Source of the DNA: Vespula vulgaris | Taxonomy: Eukaryota > Arthropoda > Insecta > Hymenoptera > Vespidae | Assembly: GCF_905475345.1 (NCBI RefSeq) | Contig: NC_066586.1 | Location: forward strand, 8,592,400-8,656,399 | Length of the DNA: 64,000 nt | Direction: 5' to 3' | Shown: positions 10,522 through 23,167 of the stretch, piece by piece | How the letters are laid out: each line of letters starts with the position of its first letter | How positions within the stretch are numbered: position 1 is the first letter of the stretch | Made by a program: the position numbers and the translations under genes | The notes under the pieces: model-generated | Seen by the model: the letters and a program-made list of their open reading frames with translations, nothing else | Database searches by the model: none | What the model was told of the DNA's origin: nothing

Positions 10522-13289
10522 TTAAGTCTTTAAAATAGCCACTGCTTCTGTACACTTTAATCCTTCAAGAATATATGCCAAATTTTCTACAGATGCATCC
10601 TCATCCTCTTCTGCCCAAATTTCTAACATACTTTTACACTGTTCGTACGGAGTTGGTTTACCTTGGAAAAATACAATCTGTAAAAATTATAATTTATATA
10701 TCATACAAAATTCTAATTTAATTCTTCTATGAATCAAATAAGAAAATAGAAGACTACCTCGTCATTAGTATAACCTAATTTAGCTGCTAATTTCTTCCAA
10801 TCTCCTTTGAGCACTTCTGATAATTTTGCTACCATTTCGGATGTAACTTTATTTAATTTACTTTCTCTTCCTTTTGTTTCTACATTTTCATTATCTGTTT
10901 GTTCACTTTCTTGCGTCTTTAAAACGTCCTCACTATATTCCTGATCGTTCGAATCTGGTGGTGGAGTATCATCTGCTCCCACCTTTACATCGGATTGTGC
11001 TTGCTGTAATTTAGATTATATATTTATCCTTGTGTGTTTCAATAAAGGATATATTTTATTGCCACAAACACAAGACATCGATAATAACATGAAAATCCCT
11101 TATTCTCAAAACACTTTTAAAATTAATATGAACACTCACGGGTCGATCTTTAGCAATCTTTTTTATCATAGTTTCCAGATATTCTGGAAGTCTATTTATT
11201 GGATTATTTCCATGAACGAAAAAGTGTGGACTTCTCCTAGCTAATAATCTCAACGCTCTCCATCCAAAATTACCATCATTTACTTTCCTATAAAAACATG
11301 ATGTTATAATCAAATGTTAAATATTCAACATTAGTATCTTTTAAAGAGAAAATATATCTCACTTATATTCTTCTTCCACCATTGCACTTGGATCTAATTG
11401 CATTATAGCTTCTTCGAAATATGTCTCTAATGATGGTAGAAAATCTCTGTCTTTCGACTTGCATGCCTCCAAATTATTTGGACAAAGATTCCACAACTTC
11501 GTAAGCTCTGGACTATAAAATGTAAATTTATGTATCTACTTGTTAAAATATAATTTCATATAGCATATTATAATGATTACAAAAAAAATGAAATAACTAA
11601 CTTTCCCATGTGATATTTGCCAACAGCTTGAGCATCTCTAATAACGTCGCCGATTCTTCGTTTTGGTCTTTTAACTTTCTTAGTATCATCATCAGGTTCT
11701 GTAGTGTTTTCAGATGCAGGTCTTTTGAAAGGTGGACAACCCTCATTTTTCCATGCATTCCAATGCTCCTCTCGTTTTAAAATATTCTTCACTGTTTCGG
11801 TAAAAGACGGACCATCAGGAGGTGTTTCTGTCAACAAGGTATAAACTTGTTCCGTTGTAGCTTTAACCCATTCCACTTGATCTGGCTTCAATTCGTGCGT
11901 CTCGCTTAAATATGAAACATATCATTGAGATACAGTAAAGTAAAAATCATAATGTTCAATTTAATAAAAGCAGACCTTGTCTCATAGCCACTGGCAAGGA
12001 AGCTTTGGAAAACAAACATCGTTTTATGATTTTCTAAAGCTTTTACTAAATGCTTAGGAGAACTTTACTACGTTATTATGACTTTAAATGTTTTAGAAAT
12101 CAAATATTAAGGAATTATCTTACATAAATTTCTACTTACGCTTTAAATTTTACGGTGCTATTCAAATACTGGAAAAGTATCAAAAACTGCAACAGTACAT
12201 ATCTTCTAAAATTTGAATCAGAAAGTTGTAATTCCAGCAATTTCTGATTAGTAAGGTATTTTGCAAAATAATGGGTTTCTTTATGAGAACCTTCCATCGT
12301 AGAATCTAGTCTTATACATGTAGTTGGGTAACTACGTTGCTCTTCCAATTTAAAAGAAGAAAATGCTGACAAAACATTAGATGCATGCTATAACAAAAAT
12401 AATAAATTATTATTACAAATATTCAATTTTATAAATTCTATTGGTAATATTATAATAATATCTATTTACCGCTGAGAAAACTTTCCAATACATTTTGTTG
12501 TAGCACTGATTAGGATTTCTAAAAAAATCTTGTAAAGCCCAAAATTTTCTGTACAAATTATAATCTATAGGTATTTTATTTTCAGTCTTATCTTCATCTT
12601 TTGTTATTTGTTCCAGAACATCTTCTGCTTTCTCAGTACCAAATTCTGTTAGATTTTCTAAGTTAAATTCGCTAACAATATTAAGTCCAGATCTTTCAGA
12701 GAATGGAAAGAACTTTGCAAGAAATAATAGAATTCTACCACAAAATACAGTTTGTTGAGAACGAGACAAGCGTCTAAGCAAATCATTGCACATTCGTAAT
12801 AAATTATTTTTGCAAAGACTAAAAAAGAGATCCTCTTTCCAAACAACCACATTATTTTCAACGAATGTGAAGAGTTTTTCACACTTATCCAATGTCATGG
12901 AATCAAATATATCTCCAAGCAACATTACTGGCATAGTAACAGTTGCTAAATCTTTTCTACATAATTCGATACAAAATGTGATATAAGATTCAAGAGATCC
13001 TACATTTTCAGGTGTATCTTCTATCAATATTGTAAGTAATGTATCACGGAGAGCTTGATCTACAGCAGCTTTCCGATCACTTTCATTGGCACATTGTTCA
13101 ACACATTTCTTTTGGAATGTAATCACATCAGCTATCTTGAAACATTGTTGTAAATAATCCTACAAATAATTATAACAATGTAAATAATCCTAATAATAAT
13201 TATAACACAAACACGTGTTATACGTGTCGCAAATAATGTAAAACGATACATACGCTGTAGTCTTTTCTCAATGCTTCAAACATCGCCAT
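10522..13289 (-). CDS. THOC1: THO complex subunit 1 (THOC1/HPR1)
   Basis: A core subunit of the nuclear THO/TREX complex, which couples transcription to mRNA packaging and export. Nine exons in transcript order: 13254-13289 (start MAMFEALRKDYS), 12470-13159, 12140-12387, 11976-12062, 11602-11904, 11363-11512, 11140-11287, 10758-11003, 10522-10677. Phases agree throughout and total 2064 nt, 687 aa, close to the human protein. Diagnostic blocks are TPPDGPSFTETVKNILK, NAWKNEGCPPF, MGNPELTKLWNLCPNNLEAC (about the middle) and GWRALRLLARRSPHFF. An acidic Ser/Thr/Glu linker is followed by a death-fold domain at about residues 602-683 (GDWKKLAAKLGYTNDEI, then CKSMLEIWAEE). A Lys/Arg-rich segment (KKVKRPKRR) in exon 5 is a likely nuclear localisation signal. 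I see no frameshift or missing block. Confidence 0.95.
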
Positions 13290-14499
13290 GATTCTCAATT
13301 TGTTAACAGTTTTATCCCATTAAAAACCTCTTTCTGTTGTTTATTTTTTATGTCAAGAAAACACTTCATAAAAACACAAAAAAATTACATTTGTATAAAA
13401 ATATAAAAGTATCATTCAACCACAACAGTAGAAACAACGGGTTTCATTCTAACTAGTTTAAGTTGATCGAAGCGCCTTCTCTTGACAATTATAGAAAACT
13501 TCATCTGGTGATGGTGTATCGAGTCGTTTTGTGATATAACCTAATATCTAACCTAACACAAATACTTAACCTAAGATGTAACTACGACTTACTATACATT
13601 AAAACTTGCATCAAGCAAACTTTAGCTTAATATTATTTACAATAGAATACATATTATATAATTAAGAACGCAGATATAGTAAAAATAATATATTACTGTA
13701 TTATCTATAAGCCATATATGTTAAACATCAAAAGTCCTATAAAAATATTTCATTATTTCTATAACGGCGCTCTTAAATTACCATCGCGCTTCGTGCCAAA
13801 GCCGACAGAGGTCGCATATGTCATTGGTAATATAGTATTAGAATATGTCTAGGGACAATTGATTTTACAGAACGCGTTCTTCTCTTTTCAGATCTCGACC
13901 ATTAAATGTATTAGCCATATGTAAACTAAACTCATAAACAAAGAGAACAAAAGCGATTGTTATTCAAGGTGAAATAAACTTTTATAACATTAGAATTATG
14001 CAATGACGTACTCAATTTGGATTCCTAGAGATTATCCACTCGATATCTACACTTCTAATATTTAATCATAGGTGAGCAATTTCTCTGCCACGGATCGCAC
14101 GTCATCATCAGTCAATGCGGTCCCCCACTACTTAAATTCACTAGCCATCATTCTATCACTCTTCATAATAAAAACTGTGCAGTTCACGAGGCACAGCAGT
14201 GTCAAATAGTGGGGATCATTTTCTTTCACTTTATTGAAGCAAGTAAATAGAAGCAAAGGTTACATATAAATCGTAGTTTGCTAATTGCCCACTTATGATC
14301 TATGCCATTAGCGAGTATAAATTTCATATCTAATTAAACATTCTTTTATATTCACGCTCATGTAATGTTTAGTTAACGTTTAGAGAAATATAAGCACTCG
14401 TACAACTGACATTGATGATTATTAATGCGAATGCAATTTTATTCCCTACTATCTTAAAGAGATACTCGACCTTTCATATTCTATCCATTCGCGGATATT
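13290..14499. other. Intergenic region upstream of THOC1
   Basis: This holds the presumed THOC1 promoter and 5' UTR close to 13290 and then anonymous AT-rich sequence. No coding exon is apparent. Three AACCTAA elements lie 250-290 nt upstream of the THOC1 start and are listed separately. Confidence 0.5.
13538..13574. promoter_or_regulatory. Cluster of three AACCTAA elements upstream of THOC1
   Basis: AACCTAA occurs at 13538-13544, 13550-13556 and 13568-13574, all in the same orientation, roughly 250-285 nt upstream of the THOC1 start codon. On the - strand each contains TTAGG, the insect telomere unit, but the spacing is irregular. A promoter element is as likely as a relic of telomeric repeat. 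Confidence 0.35.
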
Positions 14500-16530
14500 T
14501 CAGAGATAGGATAATTGCTTTTTGCTGATACCACGTCGATAATCAATCATTTCTTTGATTATTAGTTGGAGAAGTTCATATTTTTTCCTTTTCAGTATGT
14601 ACCCGGAATAAGCTATTTTCTTTCGCTTGATTCTCGTTTTATATGAGTTCTCCGAAGAACTTCGATAGTAATTATTTTTCCACCCAATATATTCAAGATA
14701 TTCTCCTGAGTATCCGAAGGTTTGTAAATGATTCATTAGTCACATTTGAAGAGTCCATATTTCTACGCCATATAGCAAGATGAACCAAATATAGCATTTT
14801 ACCATTTTGTAAAAGTTCGAGGTGTATATTATTATTAAAGAAGGATTAATAAAAAAAATTCATTTTATTGAAAATAGTACAAGCAGTTTCAATTCGGCAT
14901 TTCATCTTCTTATCGGGATCTATACTTTCAAAAAGAACGCTTCCTAAGTATTCGAAGCTGTTTTCCCGTCCGATTTGTTTCCTATCGAGTTGTAGCAAGA
15001 TAGCAGTGTCTACTTGAAAAAACGGTCGATATATAGATTGAATAGTAAAGGAAACGGAATACATTGTTGTTGGATTTCTCTCTATATCTCTAATTCTGCT
15101 GTCTTTCAATTTCATTCTCATTTTCACCTCTGTATGATGTTTTCGATTAGCGTGTTTTTGATTAACCTGGTATCCCTGCTATCCACGCCCACCTATTACA
15201 AAGATTGATTAGTTTTGGGTACTGGGCTTTGTCTTCTCGTCAAATGCCTTCTCATAGTCAACGAAGCATGCGAATATATTTCTACGTTGATGATGACATT
15301 TTTGTAAGAGAATATTGACGTCAAATAGAGAGCTTCGTGCATGCCAGACATTCCTAAAATCACATTAAGAGTCATCTAGATCCAATTCGCATTTCGATCT
15401 TATTCTGACATGGATTATGAGGAGAAAGGTTTTAGCATAAGGTTTAGCGTAGGATAAATCAGACGATGATTATTGCAGTTCTTTGGATTAAATTTTTTTG
15501 GAAGAACTACAAAGGTTAATTTTAATAAAATTTTTGAAATTTCTCCCGATCTATATTAAATAGTTTGACGAGATCGATATTGTCCTTGTTTATTAGTTTT
15601 ATAATTTCCATCGGAATTCCATCAGGACCAACGTTTTCCTGTTTCTTGCTATTATAATGCAAAATATATTATAATAATTTGCTATTAAAACGTTTTAAAC
15701 ATCTATAATTTAAAAATTTCGGGACTCTTGTGGGTGTTAATTTCATACGACTACAACCTACAATTTTCAAACAATTTCGACACATAGTACTCTTAGTAAT
15801 TATGGTCTCAATCAATATTTGAATTCGAGTCTTTTGACAAATTTTTGAATCGCTTATTCATTAGGATGTACTCGATTTGGTTCCTAATCTGAGTTGGCCC
15901 TTTCGAATCATCAAAAGTTGATTTCTATGCGTATAATCGTTATTTAGGTAGGTATTTGAAATCGGTGTTGAATATCTCCATTTCCATTTCTTCACAAAAT
16001 TGGTAAAACTTGTTGTCTCTATTGTTGCATTTCCTTAATTCATAGTGTCTCACAATATCCATTCGTCTTCTTTATCCGATTTTAGCGTTGAAATTTTCTA
16101 TGATGAAAGTTATATCATTCTTCATAATAGATTTGACATTGTCCTCGATGGATGTAAAAAATTTCTTGACTTCTTCATAGTACTTTTCTCTATTGTTGCC
16201 GTATTTGTGACATGTTTATGTCAAATGGATATCCGCTTTTTTGCAATAGCATAAATCTATCCAAGATAAATGTAAAATTCCTGACACATTTCGTAAGTTT
16301 GAAGGTGACGAAATATCTGTTTCATTTCAATGATATCAGTCCTGGGTATTATTCTCAGAATAGAACAGACTTCTTCTGTATTTACTAATTTCTAGGATCT
16401 GCATTTTCAGCTTCAATATTTCCTTCGTCAAGTTATCTAGTTTGACGATTTCGTTTCAAACAGGCTTCTTTCAAACAGGCTTCTTACGTTCCATGTGGCT
16501 ATGACTTCATTATTTTAAGCTGAAATATTT
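14500..16530 (-). mobile_element. Degenerate non-LTR retrotransposon (LINE)
   Basis: Scattered, frame-broken pieces of a LINE polyprotein lie in the expected order on the - strand. An endonuclease start reads IATWNVRSLFE near 16450-16515. The pre-RT block reads GPDGIPMEIIKLINKDN near 15563-15629. The RT motif A reads CFVDYEKAFDEKTK at 15230-15268. A thumb segment reads FEYLGSVL then KCRIETACTIFNKMN at about 14860-14970. The C-terminal tail reads KYELLQLIIKEMIDYRRGIS at about 14505-14590. Multiple stops and shifts separate them, so the copy is dead. Conserved-looking sequence upstream to about 16930 may be its 5' end. No poly(A) tail or target-site duplication was identified, and the clade was not assigned. 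Confidence 0.85.
16454..16483. repeat. Perfect 15-bp tandem duplication inside the LINE
   Basis: The unit TTTCAAACAGGCTTC occurs twice head to tail, duplicating SLFE(R/T) of the endonuclease N-terminus in frame. It is probably a replication-slippage event in the dead copy. Confidence 0.85.
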
Positions 16531-17839
16531 TTTGTACGTTTGTCTATAAAAAGACTGCTCGGAACTAGGAGCTGTTGATAATTGATTCCTCGCTATTTCT
16601 TCTCTACAATTTCTTCTTCTATTAATTTCTCTGCTATTGATTACTAGAGTGGTTTCCCGTTGTCTTCTATAGTTCAAAATTAGCCGATCTTAACCTAGGA
16701 TTAGACACTACTTGTAACCGCTCATTCTGAATCAGATACTACTGTTGTGCTATATTAGTTTAGCCTCTAAGTTGATGCAATTGCCCGGATGTGGCATGTA
16801 CAGATATAAGATATATCAGTGTTGAGTACCCTATGAGAACTAGTTACAGCAATCATCTCTTGTCAATGCTTGATGTTTGGTATTTGATACGACTACTCTG
16901 GCAAAAGAGGCCATCTCTGTGGTAATCCCCAAACATCTCAAATATTTTAATAATATTTGTTAATTGTATTAATTTGAAGCTTTTTTGTAAACTGAAGTTA
17001 ATTTTTTCGTCTTACTAACATGAATGCTTACCTTCAGTCTACAACTATTACTTTTTTGTATTTCAATTTTAGGAATAATTCTCCTTTACAAATATGTATA
17101 TAAAATTCTTCAGTATATCGCTTATTATTTATTAGTTAAGTTTACCTAACTACTAATTTTGCATATGCAAAATTTCTTTTATGCAATATTGTTTATCTTG
17201 GTCCAAAAAAAGTGCAACTTATTATTATAGGTAACTGTAAAGTTTCTTTTATCAATGGATAAAGTTTTTAAGCGATATTATTAACGAAGTATAAAATATT
17301 ATCTCTCGTCAGATGTAATGTTTAATATTCAGACGTCATCGTAGTAACATTCAACTAAGGAAAAGTCGATGAAGAAGCACAAGTTACATTCAAGGATAAT
17401 ATATATGACAATCATTGAGAGTCGGTACGTATAATGTAAACGATTTATTTTGTTAGTACGTACATTTGCGCCAGCACAAAAAAAATGATCGTGTTTTATA
17501 AAATGAGAATGAGATGAGTATCCCGATCCGAGATTAGACACGTATATAGCGCGCTAGATCACAGTGTTCGTCTACTTTGATTTCGATCGTTCCGATTTTC
17601 CGCAGTAGATGACAATCACCGATAAAATTCATTTTCAATCGTTTTCCAATACGATAATATTCTTTTTTAGGCCTAAATGACATTGAAACCCTCATCGAAT
17701 TAAATTAAAAAGAAAAAAACAATAATCTTATGCAACGATCGTTAAATAACAGCGAAAACAAAAATAATATTTTCTCATACGATTCCTATCTGCAGAAAAT
17801 CGTACGTCCCGATTCTTTTCCAATTTCGTACGATCATGT

Positions 17840-17870
<31 letters not shown>

Positions 17871-18494
17871 CAATTGTTGAATCAAAACATCGTACGAAAT
17901 TTTGAAATCAGAATCTAATAACTTTTGCAGTCATCATCCATCTGTCTTTTCTTGATTTTTTTCATTCTTATCATCAATTTGATAGTACGTGATTGAACGG
18001 GGCTCACAATTGCAGGTATGATAGACCGACAGAATTTTTCTCCTTTCCTTTTGTTGTTGTGAAAATACTAATCGCTTGTCATTTCTTCATCTTTTGTTAT
18101 TTTTTAATTTCTTTTTTATTTTTTTTATTCCTTTTTTATTTTTTTATTTTTTTTGATTTTTAATTATATACAGTGCCTTGCCAATCCGGATTACCGTATA
18201 TCAACGGTATTTACAAGGCAGTGATACAAATATCCGAGCAGAAAAGCTCGTTAAGAAGATAGGCACTAAGTGACTCTTCAAAGTTCGTCCCGGACAAACG
18301 AATGATTGAGATTTTCTAATTTCGACGTTGATCTATTAATTATTAATAACGCGCAAGTCACAACTTATAAACAACGCTCATCGACCTCTTTATAAAACAT
18401 TAACGAACGATTCTACAAGATACTCTACTAACATTGCTTGAGCCTGTAAAAATAACATTATTACATTTATGCGCAACATTTTATAAGCACGCAA

Positions 18495-18497
<3 letters not shown>

Positions 18498-18544
<47 letters not shown>
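18498..18544. repeat. (CT)n microsatellite
   Basis: An uninterrupted CT dinucleotide run of about 23 units. Confidence 0.95.
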
Positions 18545-18548
<4 letters not shown>

Positions 18549-20144
18549 TCTAAGGTCTGTCTAAATAGACCAAATTTTTTCATACATACATATCCATTAA
18601 TCTTCACTATCGTGCAAAGATTCTTAACAAACGTATAAGAAAAAGTAACGTGTTAAGAGGATCGATTAAAAAACATTAAAAGTTGCTTTAGTTTGAAATG
18701 TTAGTTATGCTTAAATTTCAGTTAAATTATTAATGGCTAAACTTTTGTTAGAAAGTTTCATACTTGAAACTTGTATGTAAGCTTTTCTACAAGCTCGTAT
18801 AAGTGAGAGTAAGATCGACAGATTTAATCGAGAGCCATGTGATAGGTTGACGATGGTTTACTAGAAGAAGCAGATAAACGTATCTTTGTCTCTTTAGGAA
18901 ATAATGAGAATTACGAGCCCAATATACAATTAATGATCTACTTGACGTAAAAGAAAGAAATATTGAAATCATTTTAAGAAGACATGTATAAGGTTTCCAG
19001 GAGAAATGTATAAATATAGAATATGAGCAAATATACTAATAGATAAATAGATATATCTGTGTGTGTGTATGTGTGCGTGCACGCGTGAGTGTGCATACAG
19101 TAGAAAGAAATAAGAGAAGGTTTTCGGTATTTAGATATAATAATATAGAAAGAATAAACGAATTTACAGTCGTTCATTATAAACAAATTAAATATTACAT
19201 TTCTTTTTTTTTAATTCATTCTGTTATCTTTTTGCATATGTATAAAATGTTTCGACTTTATTAACTGAATAAGTTATTATCAAGTAAGAAATTGTAATTG
19301 GAAATTGGATTTATTCACAAAGATCGAAAGATTAAAATAATTCAACGCAAGAAAATAGGTCCGTCGTTAAGATATTTTCAACGACCGAGAAATCGATTGA
19401 AGACCCTGTTTTTTGGCACGGTATATATATATATATATATGTAAATGTGTGTGTGTTTCTCTTTTCTTCATATGAGTCCGTTATTATGAAGGTCGTCTAA
19501 CTATAAGTAGAAACTTTGAGCAAATTAGTTTATTGAGTAATTCATATAATTAGACCATTGTCATATGAATTGCGCAATAAAGTAATGTTATTTTTTTCAT
19601 TTTTTACTTAAACCACTTTCATAATTACCAGTTCATATATTGGATTTTTGCTTTTATATCAGAACCATACGGATTTATCGTTGGATCTTATTATTATCAT
19701 TACGTTTGTCTTTCATCGATTTAACGTGCAAAGGAACTAGCACATAAATCATTTCTTTCTTATAGCTTTTAAATAAAAAGAGTCGTATAAAGCATAGTTT
19801 TCGTTTCTTTTTTTTAAATACGTAACACATCTTGCACGAATTCTATCGATGATGATATATCGATATATACAGACTTCTCGTCGACAATAGACGCAGCATA
19901 AAATTCTCTTCTTAAATGCAATATCAATTACGTTTGTCGTCCAATCATGCACGTTGCTTCTCATCGACGTTACTTATGTACGTCGTAAATTCAATTTGCT
20001 AATGAAAGAATGGAAGCAATATGATAGTTATCGCTCTCGATTTTCAAACTTGCTCTGTTCGCAATAACGAAAATCATCATCGAGTCGAATTTTTATGAGA
20101 GAAGATTCTATTAAACGTAAATTGTTCAGAGTCGTGTGTTTGAT

Positions 20145-20150
20145 TTTATT
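20145..20150 (-). promoter_or_regulatory. Candidate TBCEL polyadenylation signal
   Basis: TTTATT on the + strand is AATAAA on the - strand, about 670 nt past the TBCEL stop. In AT-rich DNA such hexamers are common, so this is only a candidate. Confidence 0.3.
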
Positions 20151-20820
20151 TATGAATTTTATTTGTATCTGTTATAACGTTAGTAATTATAGCTAGTAGT
20201 ATCGGTTGTTCATTCAACCGTGTTATAAGACGATAAATCATGAAAAATTATATGCGAAGCATAAAAAGTAGTTTGTTTCCTTCTGAAAATGCTTTTAAAG
20301 AGCTTCATACGTATCATCCTTGTCCTTGTAATATTCTTTAATTATTTGTGGCTGTACGTACTTAGCAACGTTTCGTGAATTCGTGAATATATAATGAAAT
20401 TATGGTCGATATGGTATCGCGTTTTAGCTGTCAAGATTATCATGTACTTTATCTCCTTCTTCATTTTCTGTTCCTTCTTCTTCTTTTTCCTATTTTCGTT
20501 AAAAACAATGAGAGTGTAATGACGAATTTCGTTTTCATTATCAACTCTCTTTTTTTCCTTCAAAAATTATTATTGTTTTTAATCATTATATTATCTCATT
20601 TTCTCATCGAATTCGAGTTCCCAGGATAAGAAACTTTAGTGGACTCTCGATCTCGACGAATCGACGATCGGTCGATTATTATCCTTATACGGAAAAAAAC
20701 TCTTTCGATCGTCTTTCTTTTCGTTCTTTTTCATGTTGATCATGTCGATTTACGAAGATCGATGTACCGAAGAAAATGATCGAGTGTTTAGGAAGTTTCC
20801 AAATCTTGAGTGGACTTTTC

Positions 20821-23155
20821 TCAGGATCGTATGGAAGACGTACTCGACGGTGCTGATGCGCATCGATTCAACTTGCTATCTATTATGATCTCGTCACCAT
20901 TACTGATGTTGTACCGATAGAGTTGTTTATTAGGATACAACATCTCCTCTGGTCCATGGTGTCCCTTCATCACCTGTGATGCGATAAATAATAATAACAA
21001 TAATAATTATTATTATTATATAAATTCATCTTCGTTATACTCTATTAAAGCTTTAAAACTTGTTTCATTCGTGTTTACCTCGAATGCATCAATACTGTGA
21101 ATAGGAAATTGATAAAAAGGATTCGAATGATGATCATTTAGGACAAAGGAAAGATTCAGCGGATTCGTGGAAGGATTCTTAGGTCGTTATTTCACATTTA
21201 TTAAGGCACCGTTCGAGGAACCAAAAGTTCTGGAAAACAAACAACAACGTTCGTATTAGTTAGTAAAAAAAAGTGGACTCACTTGATCGACGTAGAAGAG
21301 TCTCATTCTATTCGCTGGTATTTTCACCATCGATTCCAGTTTCGTTTTTAATTCGAAAACTGTTCTATATACATCTACCGATCGTACCTAAAAAAAATAA
21401 TTTAGACGTATTTAATCAACTTCATTGTTGATTATTTATTAAAAGATAATAAATATGTAGTTTGAAATGACTTCATGACAACAAGCAAATAAGTAATTAA
21501 ATACTTAAAATTACCTCGACGAGATCTCCGTAAGTGAATGTCACCTTGACCCTCTTCTCTGGTGTTAGGTCAACGTGTACTAGGGGATCCAATTTCCCAT
21601 GAATAGCCACAAGCTCAGAATACCTGAAAATCGATTTTTACAATTTCATTATTTCATTTACAAAGAGAAGAGGACACATTACAAAGTATGCATACGCATG
21701 TCAAAAACAATTACAAATTAATCAATGAGTTTAACAGATAGAATTTAGATCATCGAAGGACAGACTGCTGGTGAATCGATCTTTACTCTATTCTATATAA
21801 ATTAAATTTAAAGTTACCTTTCTGGTCTATCAGCTTCCGGTTTGTCCATGTAGTAACGAATAAAGGCTCTTTCAGCGTCCTCGCGTTCTTGAGACGAGAT
21901 CACTCCACCGCCATTCAAAGTCTCGACATTGGGAAGCCTTGCTATTAACAACTGACGTCTTTCGTGTTCCGTGTATTCTCGAGGACTCTGTGAGATAAAC
22001 AAAGAAAATAGAGAATAAAAGATATTTAACTCGTTTATCTGTTCCTACGGATAGTTATCTTCTGTGATAAAATCAGAAGAAAAGAATGAAGACCGAAGAA
22101 AAAAAGAAAAAAAAGAATGATCATTCCCAGGTGTTACTTACTTCGAATAAGGGACAGCTGTGAATTCTTAAAGATTTCAATGCAGGAAATCTCGAAAGTC
22201 TTTCGACTTCGTCCCAAGTTCCCAACAATGTTCCATTCATATTTAAGAACCTAAGCATTCTGAAAGGATCGTGAGGTGATGGGACCTTATTACCACTGGA
22301 CTCTGATTCCGATTCCGACCTATCGTAGCTGACTTTGTTCTCCGTAATAATGTGTTTGCCCGTCTCGTCAACCGACGTACGTCCTTCGACATCGACGTTA
22401 TTCATATTCTCGTTATCTTGCGTACAATTTTCCGAATCCTCATTTTGCCTTCGAAGATCTTCACGATCATTAGGTAAATTACGATTTTCTTCAAGTCCAA
22501 GAGACCTAATTGGACATTCGGCTAAAACGAGACTTTCCAGATTCGGGAAAACGTAGCCTAACTTCGATATCTCGTTCCAAACTTCAACTGGATTGCCAGT
22601 GAAGTGTAACTTCTTTAACGATCTGTTGACGTTCTCTACCTTTCGATAATCTAAATCGACAGTTTTATACTCGTTCAAGGACAAATGAAGTTCTTCAAGA
22701 TTACGTAGCAAACGTATCAAGCCTTGAACCGTCGACCAGGAGACTCTGGTGCCGTTCAATACAAGATTCCTTAGTAGATCGTAGTTGCCATGCTTGATCT
22801 CCAACACCTCGGCGAGACAGTTGAAGCTAAGATTAACGAACTTGATCTTGGGCATGTGTTGAAGTATACCAAAGACCTCGGTCCATTGCGAGAGTTTGTT
22901 CTGTGCCAGATCCAATTCCTCAACATTTTTACACTTGTTACGTAGTTTTTCATCATCATTACCGGCACACTCGATATCGCAATCCTGCAGGACCAACAAT
23001 GCCGGTACCGTGTGACGTGGTGATTTTTTTGGAATGAAGATGCTGACTGAAAGAGCTGCTTTCGGTGAGCCAGATTCTCCTTCGTCGTCCGTCAACGAGC
23101 ATTCTGTTGTCGAGCTACCGTACTTGAGCTCTAAGGCTTCCAACAGCGACGGCAT
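20821..23155 (-). CDS. TBCEL: Tubulin-specific chaperone cofactor E-like protein (TBCEL)
   Basis: The family destabilises tubulin and influences microtubule levels; it resembles cofactor E but lacks the N-terminal CAP-Gly domain. Exons in transcript order: 22142-23155, 21818-21987, 21515-21623, 21283-21387, 20821-20973, totalling 1551 nt and 516 aa with matching phases. The start chosen is MPSLLEALELKYG at 23155. The open frame continues upstream only through the acceptor TTCTTTCAG ending at 23168, so a 5' UTR intron precedes it. Leucine-rich repeats (ELDLAQNKL, FVNLSFNCL, RNLVLNGTRVSW, LEELHLSLNEYKTV, LESLVLAECPI) fill residues about 65-335. The LRR cap is IARLPNVETLNG then EREDAERAFIRYYMD. 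The C-terminus is a ubiquitin-like domain (about 395-495). An acidic, Asn/Ser-rich insertion at about residues 222-290 makes it roughly 90 residues longer than the human protein. Confidence 0.92.
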
Positions 23156-23167
23156 TCTTACAACATT

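Larger units (their letters stand above)
16931..20820. other. Intergenic AT-rich region
   Basis: No exon can be supported. It contains a (CT)n tract at 18498-18544, a (TACA)n run near 17840-17865, a GT/GC alternating stretch near 19060-19095 and a (TA)n run near 19421-19441. A conspicuous T-rich block sits at 18095-18165. Its right end carries the TBCEL 3' UTR. Confidence 0.5.

Noticed and set aside
14500..15127. Separate small genes at 14.5-14.7 and 14.85-15.1 kb
   Set aside because: Both are fragments of the decayed LINE, not independent genes.
17839..17872. Possible CRISPR-like direct repeats
   Set aside because: Simple TACA/TATG tetranucleotide repeats without spacers; the organism is a eukaryote.
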